A DNA stretch of 64,000 nt from Laetiporus sulphureus 93-53 (taxonomy: Eukaryota; Basidiomycota; Agaricomycetes; Polyporales; Laetiporaceae): the NCBI RefSeq assembly GCF_001632365.1, contig NW_024468559.1, forward strand, positions 70,509-134,508, in the 5' to 3' direction. The position numbers and the translations under genes are program-made. Shown here piece by piece: positions 22,049 through 33,700 of the stretch; within the stretch, counting starts at the first letter, position 1; each line of letters begins with the position of its first letter. Below the pieces are notes generated by a model. The model was not told the origin of the DNA. It saw only the letters and a list, made by a program, of their open reading frames with translations, and made no database searches.

Positions 22049-24253
22049 ATGGATCAAAGATATCTCCTTGCTCTTCCACTTGCAGTGTTCTTGTACGGGC
22101 TTTCTCTCAAGCATCGTAAGGTGCAGTCCGACGTTCTTCGCTGCCTTCTATAGTGGTTAAGCTGTCTGCTATCTTTATGCAGATACCACGCGAGCAATTG
22201 CCTCCAGAGGTCGAAATTCCTGTACGCTTACAAAGACTTTTCTTCTTTGGTATCGTTGAATCAATTCAAGTGTAGCCGGAAGAGATTTTCTCTCGACCAA
22301 AAGAGGCATACAAAGCAGCCTTGCAAGCATATGGCCCTGTGATTGCTGTCAGACGTAAAGGCAACGTCAGTTCGGCCGATACGTCTATGCATGTCGCGAT
22401 CTTATTACCGCCAACCACAACAGCTCGAATACATCGTCGGCCCCAAGTTTTCTAGGCATGTCCTCACATGCGATCACTTGTTCAGCTTTGAACAAGGTTC
22501 AGCAGCGGTACGCCAGTTCCTGGTTGAGACTTGCAGTCTTGACCACATGCCATATGCTGTCGTCCAGATCATGAATCTCCAGCCTATCATGGCGTTGACG
22601 AAGGGATCACTATTCCGTGATCTCAACGACTTCGTTCGGGAAGGCATAATTGACCACATTGACGAGATCATTAATAAAAGTAAGTAGCTATTGCCTTCAT
22701 GCTATTCTATCGCTCATATAAGATACCTTTCAGTCTTTCCGATCTATGACCGCGACGGGAAGGCTTTCATGGACCTAGTCAGTCAGGTATCGAAAATTGG
22801 TGTCCGGCCAGACTCGTTCTTGCACTCTCGCGATACAATTTCAGAGACGACGCTCATTTTGCTTCTGGGCCAAGTGAGCCAGCCGCGATTTACCTCTGCT
22901 TGCTGATCAGCTGAGCGGAAACGCCCCGTAGGAATACGTCACCCGGCGGAACATGGACATTATCGAGAACGTATCGAACGGCATGGCAGAGCTCACCGGT
23001 CAATATCAGAACTTCTCATTCCTGGGAAAATATTTTCCCTGGTTTTGGGTACTGTTCACATGGTACGTGACGAGTCGTCTCCAGAGCTCGCTGTTTTTGA
23101 CACAGTATGCAGGGTCAATGTGATTCTGGTCAAGATACCGTTCGGCTTCTTGCGTCCGCTGGGGCCCAAGCTATGGGAAGATGTGAATCGATATGAATTG
23201 ATCGCGTCATCCGGCATCTCCCCGAAGGATGAGGTGAGATGCGGTCGTTAATCAAGAGCATATCAACTTTTCTCACGCAGTTTTTTGTAGCCCAGAAACG
23301 TCTTGTATCACATCGTAAAAACATATAGCACGCCGGAAAGGCAACATATTGGTGTTTTTCGTCGCATCTACATTGGAGTCCTGCTATTGTGGTGCGTCGC
23401 GCTGTTCGCCAGTGAGAGGCCCTGACTGACAGTGAATGCTTCACTTCTACAGTCTGATATTTGCCTCGGTTCATACCACGTGCGTAGCCTCATTGACTGT
23501 TATACCTGTGACTCAGATCATGACGCTAGCACGGTGGTCTCGCAATGGGTGCTCTTCCAACTTGCTGTGCATCCGGAGTGTCTAGGCCCTATCCGGGAAG
23601 AACTCCTTCGCATTCGCGAAGAAGATGAGACGGGCGCACTGCGTTTTACAGCCGCCTCCCTGAGGGAAGCTCATTTGCTGGACTCTTTCGTCCGCGAGGT
23701 CATGCGCCTCAAGGGAGATACCATTTCCACGATGAGATATACCACTTGCGATGCACCATTAGGCGACTACATCATCCCAAAGGGTGAGTTACAGCCCTGG
23801 GTCTCGACGGAAATGTTGTACCCCACGATGCTAATCTATGCTCTTCTCATGGACAATAGGTTCTTTTATCACGCCAATGTCTTGCACGGTACATGAGAAT
23901 CCCGAAGTGTTCGGCGACGAGCCAATGGGATTCAACGGCTTCCAATGGGCGGAACAGAACAAAGACGCAGCCATGACGGGTTCGGCACACATCGTGTTTG
24001 GGCTTGGCCGGTTCGCCTGCCCCGGGAGAGTTCTAGCTGTAAACGGTTAGTCTGTATCTTCGCAATTTCTTGCACGCAATCTCACCAGGTCTTCTATGGC
24101 ACAGAAATCAAGCTGATCGTACTATGCCTCATTGGTCGTGCAACCCCAAGCCTGCTGGAAGGCCGTTTCGAAGTTACAGATCCCCTCAATACCGTGACCC
24201 AACCTCCTAAGGGAACCTTGGTCTTCACGCCTTTGGAGCAACCCCTTCTGTGA
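22049..24253 (+). CDS. Cytochrome P450 #1 (fungal family, same family as #4)
   Basis: A microsomal haem-thiolate monooxygenase. The ATG at 22049 opens an N-terminal membrane anchor (MDQRYLLALPLAVFLYGLSL). Exons then give EEIFSRPKEAYKAALQAYGP, LEYIVGPKFSRHVL, EYVTRRNMDIIENVS and KLWEDVNRYELIASSG. The I-helix motif FASVHTT is in a 27-nt exon (23453-23479). The K-helix ExxR is at FVREVMRLKGD. The haem loop is FGLGRFACPGRVLA with the ligand Cys, split by an intron just after. It ends PKGTLVFTPLEQPLL. His replaces the usual acidic residue before the I-helix Thr, as is common in fungal P450s of the ent-kaurene-oxidase-like group. All key motifs are present, so it is probably functional. The substrate is unknown. 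Confidence 0.88.
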
Positions 24254-24687
24254 AGCCTCATCCAAGCAAGCAATGTTGCATCATGACCCCTGCCCAGCGA
24301 TGAGGGGTGTAACGATGCCACGATGGTCGAAGTGGGAACCATCCATCGCTCTCCGATCCCTTCTTGTTACCTCTTCCTTATGATCTACTGTTTTGCGTAT
24401 GCTGTATTGAAGCTGTCTGTATCTGTTGTTTTCTGTCGTGGGCATCAATACGACTTACTGAGCAATGAAACACGAAATCACTACTGACACTGATAGAATA
24501 CATCACCGGCGGGTATACCTGCACTCCACGCTTCGACTACATTGAGATCTCGACGTCCAAACAGTGTCCCAAAAATGATGTCGAAGCGGGGAGTGAATGA
24601 GACACACCATTTGAAAGCTGTACAGTAAGAAGCCGATGCCTAGTTGGCGATGACGAGACTCCAAACTCAAAGTGATTGACAGTCTTT
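24254..24687. other. Convergent intergenic region
   Basis: 434 bp between the stops of P450 #1 and the CorA-type transporter. I see nothing beyond presumed 3' UTRs. Confidence 0.5.
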
Positions 24688-27351
24688 TCATCGTCGGCGA
24701 CCATATCTCTGTACAGGCACCAACATGGCTGGGTCAGCGGTCCATGAACGGTAAGTTATATGACAGTACGCACCTTTTTGATTCGCTGCTTCATTACCCG
24801 TTTCCGCAAATAACGCATGACGTTCCTTAGGTCTGGCAACATGAACGAAGGAATTACGATCGCCATAAGCGGTAATGCAATGATCCAGAATCTGCAGATA
24901 CAGAGAGCAATCAAGTGAGACAAGCAGCACACAATCGAAAGGGGGGGGACACAATAAGATGAAGATGGAGTGACGTGGGACAAAGAAAGATGCAAAGAAT
25001 ACAAAAATGAAGCAGATGCGAGCAGAAACGGACACGCACATCACGTCGCTGTGGCCGTGGTCGACAGACCACATGTTCTGGAAGTTCATACCCTACGACG
25101 TGGGAGAAAAATATGTACATATCACAGCGAGTACGGCATCGGATGCAGAAGACAACGTACGAAGTAACCTGTCAAGAGGGTCAACGGGAGGAAGATGATG
25201 GTGGCTAACGTTAGCCGGCGCCTAAGTTACCAGAAGAGAAGAGGCGAATCAGGTGCAGTCAACGCTTATGGACACGGTCGCAATGAAATTAAGGTACTTA
25301 CATCACTTGATTCATCTGATACGAAGCCATCTTGTGGACAATGAGTCTAGAGCTGCACACTGAGGCGTAGAGTACTGTACGTACATTGAATGTATAATTG
25401 ATCAAATTCTCGCTAACTCCAGCAAACATATCCAGACTTGTTAATATGTGCTCCATATGATCGTGCACGTCCGCCTGTGGACACGATTTATACGTCTCTA
25501 TCAATTTTATGAGTACCAGCATGGAAGATTTACGGACGAGGTAAATTTTCGCTTTGTGGCTCATATACCCCTCAACCTTCATGTGCGGGTCGACCTTCTC
25601 CATTACTGCGGCGGTTCTATCATCGTCGTACCTTCTCAGACCATATATCACCGTCTTTATCGGTTCGAGGGTACGCTTGTGTTGAATGAGATCGCCCTGT
25701 AGAATGTGTACTGTATGTCCAGACGCGCCAGTTGCCGTCAGCACGTAATAGAAGAGTCTCCTAGCACGTACGTCCTCGCACAGTCGCCATGCTCGGCTTG
25801 AGGAGTACCTCCTGCTCGATTTTGAGAAGTTTACCCTGGTACTCTTCTACCACTTCGAGCGCAGAATCGACGACTGAATGTGTTTATGAGCTTCGTGTAC
25901 AGTGCGCTGAACGACGCGTGGCGCACTAAGATCTAGCAGACTCTGTACCAGTAGCGAGGGATCGGCAGTCTGCCGTAGACCAGTATGCGGTTGCCGTAGA
26001 CGGTCTGTGATGGGTTTCGTGAAGTCGACATTGGGATCTGCAGCAAATTAGCACAAGCATATATGAAAACAAAATCGACCATTTCACCCTCGTTGATTGA
26101 TATTACAGTACCTATGCGCATTCAAAGGTCAACGTATAGAAGTGCGATTACGAGCTGTAAATGTACCGTCACGGAACAGGAAGATACATATAGGGTGAAC
26201 CTTGACGTTGATACGATCGCGTCTTGTCAATTCTCGGACGAGTTTCATGTTCCTCGCAACTTTCTTTTTATCGCTAAATAATGAACCAAGCTTCGCAAAT
26301 TGCCCCTCCATGACGGAGTCCTCCTCATCCCTGCCGCTCTTCCTGGCAGTCCTGCGCTTCAGCGATGCACGTCTGGTCGAGGAGTTCGGGCCAGCAGCAT
26401 TGTCATAAATTGTCCTGTTGTCGTCCAAGTTATTGAGCGCTTCCTGGTTCTCATCCCCGCTTACGCCATCCGCGAGCGACTCTTCATCGGATTCGAGAAT
26501 ACCATCCATCCGGCCAGGAGACTCGGAACGTGAGAGGTCTGTGAAGGAGACGTCTGGGGAAGGAGCATTGCTGGAGGCAAGGGAGTGGAAGAGGACACGA
26601 AGGAAGAGGTGTTGCGGGTAGTAGTCTACTTTAGAGCCCGTGTGCTGACGGTGGGTGAGAACATCCTCGATAGCGAGAGGATGCATATCTATGGAGCATT
26701 ATCGCCATGAGACAGGCGTCAAGGTCGATTGGAACAATATAGAAATGACAGTATCAGTGTGTACGCACCGTATTTGAGCGCCAGGGAGCTGAGCACGTCC
26801 CAGCTGATACCGCCTACGTTAATCCAACGGACGCGCACCCATGGATCACGACTGCTAGCATCTGGATCCTTCAGCATCTTGACAAACTCCCGGTTGGTCA
26901 TACGCCGAAAGTTCGTGCGCATCGTCGAGTAGTCGACGACTTCAATCACACAGCGTTGCCGCACATTCCCATAGCTGATATTCGCAGATGCTCGCCGTGG
27001 GTCAACACCTGGTTCCGCGCCAACTCCGGGACGCGCGAATGTCATTGACGACGCTGTGCGATTCATATGGATGATTTTCCACACCATGGCGCGGAAGCGG
27101 TCGCCAGCCGTAGTGTGGGCCGGCATGGCAGCAGCGTCTGGCCTCGCAGGGGCCCTTTCTGTCGGGTTTTGCATATTGGGATTGAGCACAGATGGAGCAG
27201 AAACGCCATCGAGGTCTGAGAGCTGTGGTCGGACCTCGTCCGACGGTTCTGCAGATAAACGGCGAGCTTCAGCCTCGCGCAACATGGCTTCATCGAGGTC
27301 CGGCGTGAGCGAACGACCATCTGAGTCGCTGAGACTGTTTTCGCGAGGCAT
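24688..27351 (-). CDS. CorA-type Mg2+ transporter (ALR1/MNR2 subfamily)
   Basis: Pentameric Mg2+ channel of the plasma or vacuolar membrane. The ATG at 27351 (MPRENSLSDSDGRS) opens a long acidic, Ser-rich cytosolic N-terminus. Next come WINVGGISWDVLSSLALKYG and HPLAIEDVLTHRQHTGSKVD, the CorA domain signature, then a Ser/Glu-rich insert. Distal exons give a LEPIKTVIYGLRRYDDDR helix, YMSHKAKIYL and DHMEHILTSLDMFAGVSEN, the long CorA stalk helix. The pore motif Y/F-GMN is encoded near 25090 (GMNFQNMWSVDHG), followed by the last membrane helix (FWIIALPLMAIVIPSFM) and a basic tail ending RYGRRR at 24688. The GMN motif and large N-terminal extension place it with fungal ALR/MNR2 rather than mitochondrial MRS2 proteins. 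Middle exon borders near 25750-26130 were not all resolved. Confidence 0.88.
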
Positions 27352-27619
27352 CTTGATAGGCTAGGTGAATAGGAAGGGGACAGAGCATGTTCGTTGAAAG
27401 CGGGACAGACTAGGTCAAGTGCTAAGGATAGCGCGCATCATAGCAGTGGCAGTGGGCACCTCCAGGCCTGCTGCCCCTCAATAAAGCTTCCAGCGCCTGC
27501 AACTCGAAGGGGCCTGGTCACAAGGTCTTAGAAATCAACCCAGCTTGCATATGCAGCGCAGCCAGGAGCATGGCATGGCCTTGAGCAAAACTGTAACACT
27601 CTCGAAGTGTGGAAAAATT
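27352..27619. other. Intergenic region between the CorA gene and the tRNA
   Basis: A short gap holding the promoter side of the CorA gene and, next to the tRNA, its Pol III terminator. No coding evidence. Confidence 0.5.
27613..27617 (-). terminator. RNA polymerase III terminator of the tRNA gene
   Basis: A run of five T on the minus strand, two bases after the discriminator of the tRNA, as expected for Pol III termination. Confidence 0.7.
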
Positions 27620-27709
27620 TGAACCCGACCCGGATTGAACGGATGACCTTGAGGATATCCGAAGAACATTTCTCTGGAATCTCACGCGCTACCGCTGCGC
27701 CACGGGTTC
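27620..27709 (-). tRNA. Intron-containing tRNA, probably tRNA-Trp(CCA)
   Basis: The minus strand folds as a cloverleaf. The acceptor stem GAACCCG/CGGGTTC is a perfect 7 bp. The D arm is GCGC-AGCGGTA-GCGC. The T arm is ATCCG-TTCAATC-CGGGT, and A73 is followed by T5. The anticodon arm starts TGAGA-TTCCAG and resumes as CCTCA, implying an intron of about 18 nt after position 37. A GGA in the intron can pair with the anticodon region TCC, as in typical pre-tRNA introns. With CCA as anticodon the mature length is 72 nt, and the D arm resembles eukaryotic tRNA-Trp. Pair 31-39 would be A-C, so the splice position or anticodon reading could be off by one. Confidence 0.75.
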
Positions 27710-28571
27710 TACAGTGATCTATGTCCTCGCTATTATATGTCACGTTTTTTGAGTCGCCAGAAAAGTCTATAGTGAATACCTCTGAATAACACGGCTGCTG
27801 TCATCTTGCATTTCTCCGGGAAGGCTAATGTCAATTCTGCTTTGTTGGCGGCTGCATGGTCAAAAATGGCGATCATTGCCTCGATGGTAAGGACCTTCAT
27901 GCTGATGTCGCTCGAGGCTTCCTCTGTCTGTCACACTCGACAGCTCTGTAGTACACTTGCCAAGCCTGCGGCCTCAGGTCTGGGTAGTTGACACCAATAT
28001 ATATCTCAATAAGTCGTGACCTTCCATATGATAGAATGGTGCTCTCAGCAGTTCGGGTAACTACTGTTAGGCACGCTGGGACGAGCTGAAGTCTTCCGAG
28101 ATACCTATAACAAATATAAATTTTGACATTGGCCTGCGATTTGCTTTCGAGTCATCGCTTGACTGAGCGTAACATGCAGTAGAATCTGAGGCTCAGATCT
28201 CAGTGCGGATGGAACGGAAAACATTCGTGCTACGATCTTTATTCTGTATCCTGGAGCAGACGCGTTAGAGAGTCACGCTTGACGACTCTCAATCGGATAA
28301 GCAATCATATCAAGAGGACTCGGAATGAGTTGAGACAGGCGTACTCATACTTATTTAAGGGTCCGTCGGGCAAAGCTGGGAGAATGCATAGTGAGTCGCA
28401 TCTGACGTGGAAGTACCACCGTTCCAAGGTATCTTGCCGAGAGAATTGATGGTCCAGACGCGACCGCATGGCCGTATTTGCATGCCTAAGCCTGAACGGG
28501 TGCAGCAGCATCAAATACATCTTGTAAGCGACGGATTGCATAAGCAGAACGTACTATGATAGACCCCGAAG
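27710..28571. other. Intergenic region between the tRNA and Ask1
   Basis: About 860 bp with only short spurious frames on both strands. It contains the 3' UTR of Ask1. Nothing else is recognised. Confidence 0.45.
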
Positions 28572-30757
28572 CTATCTGTTCGTCGTGTAAGGTGTAGGCG
28601 TCTCATCCACCATCCCAGCCTGCGCCATCTGGTGACTGATGCCTATCGTGTCCTGCAGTACGTTCGCACCCATCATCCTCAAGTTGTAGTCCTCATTTCG
28701 CTGCAGTTCTATCTGCAATCGCTGCGCCGGGGGCACCCCGAAGACTGTCTCTTCCTCAGGTTCGTTATTGGAGTCCATATCATCGAATGAGTCATCGTCG
28801 AAGCCGTCTCCAGTGTCCGGGCCATGCAGGAATGCGTGCACCATGTTTCCTCCCCCAACAGCTTCATTATCCATTTCGAAGGAATCATCGTCATCGTCAT
28901 CGAATGAATCGTCTTGCTGCGCATGTACAAAAAAAGCCGGCGACGGATTGGCCTGATCCTCGTTGTCGAGCGAGTCCATGGAATCATCGTCATCTTGCAG
29001 ATTCTGCTGCAATTCATCGTCCTGCAGATATCGTGGGTGGAATGAGAACTGCACAGGAGTTTGTAGCTTCGCTCCTGCAGGAGAATCGACAGACGGACGT
29101 GCCGTAGCCCTTGATTCAGAGTAGTGAATCGAGGCTGAAGATTGTCCCGGCTTGCTATATGGTTCAGAAGCCGTATTCTGAGACATGGCGCTTCCACCTC
29201 CTCTACCCGTGTCCGCAGTTGCAAAACCTGGAATCTCCAGCCCAATTCTCCGTATCATGCTATCGATGTCGTGGTCGCTTGTACTTGACTCAGAAGCCAC
29301 CTCTGGGCGCGTATAACGAGATAGTGATGGCGGAGTGATAAGTGTGCTTGCACTTGACTCGACTCTGCTCGCCTTCTGCGTTCCTCCTAATCTGGCACTG
29401 GAGCCTCCAAAGACATCGCGCTGTTCATCGCTCAACAGATCCTGCGTTATACGCTGGGCAGCATCCTTCTTCGCTGTTTGCCCCAGCTGGGGAAGACGCG
29501 CAAAAGCCATAGTAACAGGAGGAGACATGCCGTAGTCCATGTCCAGCGAATCGTCTCCAGCGGCTCTGGGAGTGCTCGGTTTCGTCACGTTGTGAGGTCG
29601 CAGCGTGCGCTCGAAAAAGGACGGAGATTCATACCCTTTGCTCGGTGTAGACACCGTGGGGTCGGCGAGGTCGACAACCCCTGTCCAGTCGTTAGGTTTC
29701 GTCCCGGGCGGTAAGTATGGATTCATGTTCTTGAGGATCGGCGTCTTAGGCTTGAATTTGAGCGGGGATACAACATGTCTGCCGGGACTTGCCATCGAGG
29801 AATCGGCGTCACCAGCGTTGCGACGCAAGACGTCGTGGAGCAAACCCTGTGATGACTCTCGAGCCTTGCCTTTCCCGTTACGTGCTCGTCGTACCGGCGG
29901 CTCCTCTTCCTCCAATGCTGGGGGAGGAATTTGACGCTGCGTGATATCCTGCGACTCGTCGTATGCAGCGGATTTGTAAGAAATAGCAGAGATGGGATCC
30001 TCCTGAGCCAGGCTCTGGATCTCCCTGTCCAATCGCACAAGCGGCGACTCCATGGATGCTGTCCACGACGGTGTGGCATCTGAGTTCTGGTTGATTGAAT
30101 CATCCTGCGAGCGGTTGGAACGGTGACGGCTGGTTGTAGCAGGAGTGGATGATAGCGCAGCGTGCGGCAGGAATGACACTTCGGTCGACGGCTCATCTGA
30201 ATGGAATGTACGACTGGGTCGAGTAGGCGTAGTTGCTCCTTCTGATGCCAATGAACGCATATCGGAAGACTCTGCTTCCGTTCCTTCATCACCTGTGGCG
30301 GCTTCCTGATCCTGCTGATCTTGCAGAGAGCTGTAGTCTTCATACGTTGGCACTCGGATTTGCGCCGCTTGCTCATAAAAGGTCGTCCAGAACTGCAGCA
30401 GCTATATAAACGCGCGGGTTCTGAGAGAAGATCATGGACACGCACCTTGGCCGCCTCCCGGACAGGCTCAGTACCCACGGCGTATCGCTTCACAGCCGGC
30501 AAGATGCGATTCGCCATGATGTCCTGCATCTTGGCAAAGTTCGCGTCTAATTTCTAAGACAAAACATCAGCACGATCTACCAGAGCATCACAGCAGGATC
30601 CGACCTGTAGTTGCAGTGTGATGAGATGCTCGATCTGCTGAATTTGGTCGTTCACAGGCGCGGTCGTGTCAAGTCCAGGAATGACGATGTCGGAGGGATC
30701 TGGAGTCGGCTCCCATCGAGAGGTCTTGGGCTCTATCGGCCTCAGTGTAGGTGGCAT
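28572..30757 (-). CDS. ASK1: DASH complex subunit Ask1
   Basis: Outer-kinetochore subunit of the DASH/Dam1 ring that couples kinetochores to spindle microtubules. Three exons (30757-30605, 30553-30446, 30392-28572) join in phase to 693 residues. The N-terminal 110 residues carry the Ask1 signature: DQIQQIEHLITLQLQ, then KLDANFAKMQDIMANRILPA, then REAAKFWTTFYEQAAQIRVP, a coiled-coil/helical block. The rest is long, Ser/Pro/Asp-rich and probably disordered, with a FKPKTPILKNMNPYLPPG motif near the middle, several SP/TP sites and acidic runs (DDDDDDSFEMD). Yeast Ask1 is a Cdk1 substrate, and the many S/T-P sites fit that. It is much longer than yeast Ask1 (about 290 residues) owing to the tail. 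Confidence 0.92.
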
Positions 30758-33700
30758 TGCAGTAGAATATGGTGCATCGATGGATAGAGGCGCAAGGGTG
30801 AGTACTGAGTGCCGTGACGAGTGAGACGCGAGACGTCACAAAGTGTCACATCGCGACGCGTCAACAGCGCCTATCTTCACGTCCACCTCCGCGTGCCAGG
30901 TTGCAATCCCATGGTATCTGCTCGCATACACTCGAATCGAATTTGTTTCTGCATACTCTTTGGCAAAACTCTACGTCAGCAGCTCACCAGTGCTCATTCA
31001 CTACCGATATAATTGCTGTCAAGACCGTGACGATGCCAGCAAATAGACAAAAGCAGTCGAGAAGGAAAAGGGTTCACGGAAACGGAACTTCATAACCATA
31101 GAAGTAGAGAGTACTGGCTGTTATCAAAATCATCACCCGACACGCCTTGTTTGCCTTCCGAATGCCAATGCTTGGATCGAGAATACGGGCTGACTGCGAT
31201 GTCCATACGCGAGCTACTTGGTGTACGTGTTCTCATCCTATTCGTCATCCACCTCATTCCCAAGTCATTGCCTTGATGCTAATGAACTTATGCTTGCTTT
31301 AGTTCTATCTGGCTAATGTGAATCGCCTTCAGTGTTTTCCTATACGACACGGGTGGACTATACCTGAAAACTCCAGATGAGCTACACTGCTTATGCTGGC
31401 ACAGCCCGAATAGTCTGACTGTCTAGCATGCGTTCGCACAATGTGTGAATTTCACGATTCACAAGAGAGCACTGCACGCATCTTCGCGAGCAACAAGCTT
31501 ATCGAACAGCGGCAGCGGGACATGCTCGGCTGCTGACGTATCCATGCAAGCTTCGTGGAAGTGGAGACGTACACACGCTGAACGATAAGGCCGTGAACCA
31601 ACAATTTTATCGCGCAAGTCAGACAGCATTCTACCCAGAAGACGGCGCATATAGGCAACCGAGTACGTAGCAGTGTATCGTATCAAATAAGAACAAGTAC
31701 TCGTGTATGCTGACCATGTGCAGCAACATTACGCCCTTGTGTCGCTTTTTGCGGCGCATCAATGGAGTGCAATAACCTGCTTGAGCCCGAAACTTGGCAT
31801 GAACCGTCTGTACTGTCAGCTGCTCTTCTTCGATTGAAGGGGTGGTGCCTCATATCCGCTCCCATGTTCTGTTCAAGCTTCTTTCGCCCGCGGAAGTCTC
31901 GACAAGTCTTGCCCAGGCAGTTCGTAGCCGGCTCGAAGGCTGTTGTCATGGCAGAACAAGACAGAATCCTAAGCTCCGCCATGGCGCACTAGTCTGCACT
32001 GAGCACGGAAATCTCTCTTCAACCCTGACTGTCTCGCCTCATTATCGAGTAGCTTCCGTCAGCCGGACGCGACATTAATTCCGCCGCCGAATCTACCTTA
32101 AGGTACAAGTTCCGTACGCGGGATTGTCGCTACATCTCATTTCGGGAGCTTGTGGCCATGGCAACATTCGTGAAACCGACGACCACGGCGAGCTGTTCAG
32201 TCGCGATCGGCTGCAATCACAAGGCCACTTGGCATGGTCCTCAAAGCATAAGTCTGTCACCTCACATACCGACACCATCGTACCGCGAAATCAGCGGAGA
32301 CTTACGTGGAGGCAGCGCTCAAAGCTATGACGCCCATTTGGGAGCTCGTTCAAATTCCATTCATTGATCACTTGCAGGAATTCCCGATCTCCACGGCAAG
32401 GTGCGCCAACGCCCCGTTCGCCTCGCAGGATGCTTCGTCTTCTTGACGCCCACGACTTCTGGAACAATGCTATGTGCTCTCTCAATTTGCGTCGTGCTGG
32501 TCAAGGACCACCGATTCTCGCGGTGTGCCTAGACATTCAGGGTCGTCGAGCCATGGTTCGTCCGAAAATGAGCGTATCTCCCTTCAGCCTTCTTACACCG
32601 CCCGCCAGCCTCGCACCGGTGGGCGCTGCGGGCTCTCATTCTGGACATTCCACAGGCCCCGGAACGTATTCTTGACCAGCAAGCGCCGCTCTCTTATAGT
32701 CCGCGGACGGTCGGAAGCCGGGATCTGGGGCAGCAGCGCTAAATCTGTGCCTTGACCGTCTATATGGTTCGTTACTGATTGATGGCAAGGATGCCGACGG
32801 CGGCGAAGATCAGCCAGTGTGCCTCGTGCTTAATCTGCATTGGCACTGCATGCAAGGTACACGACCAGTGGCGGCATGTATGAATGAATGTGCTTCATTT
32901 TCATTGCAGTATTTGGCTTATCTCCCGTCATTGGTTGCAGCATGTATCCAGGGTCCCGCCCGTCATGAAGCTTGACGATCGGGCCACATGCGCGCGCGTT
33001 TTGTCTGTGACGCGATCTCTGATTTGGTGGGATTTGGTGAAGTGGCATTGGGCAGTAAGTTCGCCGACCGGAGTTCTTGTGTAAGCGAGCAGTTCAGCGA
33101 TTTTGTCCGCTCCTGAAGGGCATCGACGTAGTTCCTCCGCCATCGGGCATTACCAAGCATGCCCATTCATTTCGATCGCTGGTCCGGAGGTTCGCGCAGT
33201 ATACTTCGCGCCGCTGCTCTCGGAGGTCTCGTCAGCGCCGACCCTTGCCACTAGTTCCGCGGCCTTCTAATCCACAGCAAAGGCTCTCGATATTCCGCAA
33301 CGACATCGGATGCCCTCGTTCGCTAGCTCTGTTCAGTTGTAACCCAGATTGCTCTAGCATTTGTGGCTGAGCGAAACGCCCGCTGTCATTCATCTTGAAT
33401 GTATGGGTTGAGCGGGATCTGTGAAGCTCAGGAAGAGATGCGTTGACGCCCCGGCAAATAGTTGGTGCCCTGACGCTGGCTTACTCGGCGAAGGCCACAC
33501 GCACTGTATCATTTCCGCCCAACGTGTCTGCCGCTTTCTGCAGAACGGGACCGACACATTGTTCACGACGCTGAGAGTTCAATTATGTCGTGGAACAGGG
33601 CATGTTTGTCCTTGCTTCGCGGTGTGAAAGACTCGGTCCTTTCTTGCTTTTCAGGTTCATATGGGCAGCATATCGTGAGAATAGGTACAATCCGTGGTTA

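Noticed and set aside
29723..30529. 268-codon minus-strand frame
   Set aside because: Overlaps Ask1 in another frame on the same strand; the Ask1 frame has the conserved N-terminal block and correct splicing.
30814..31095. Overlapping plus-strand frames near the Ask1 start
   Set aside because: Three mutually overlapping frames of low complexity with no domain; consistent with chance.
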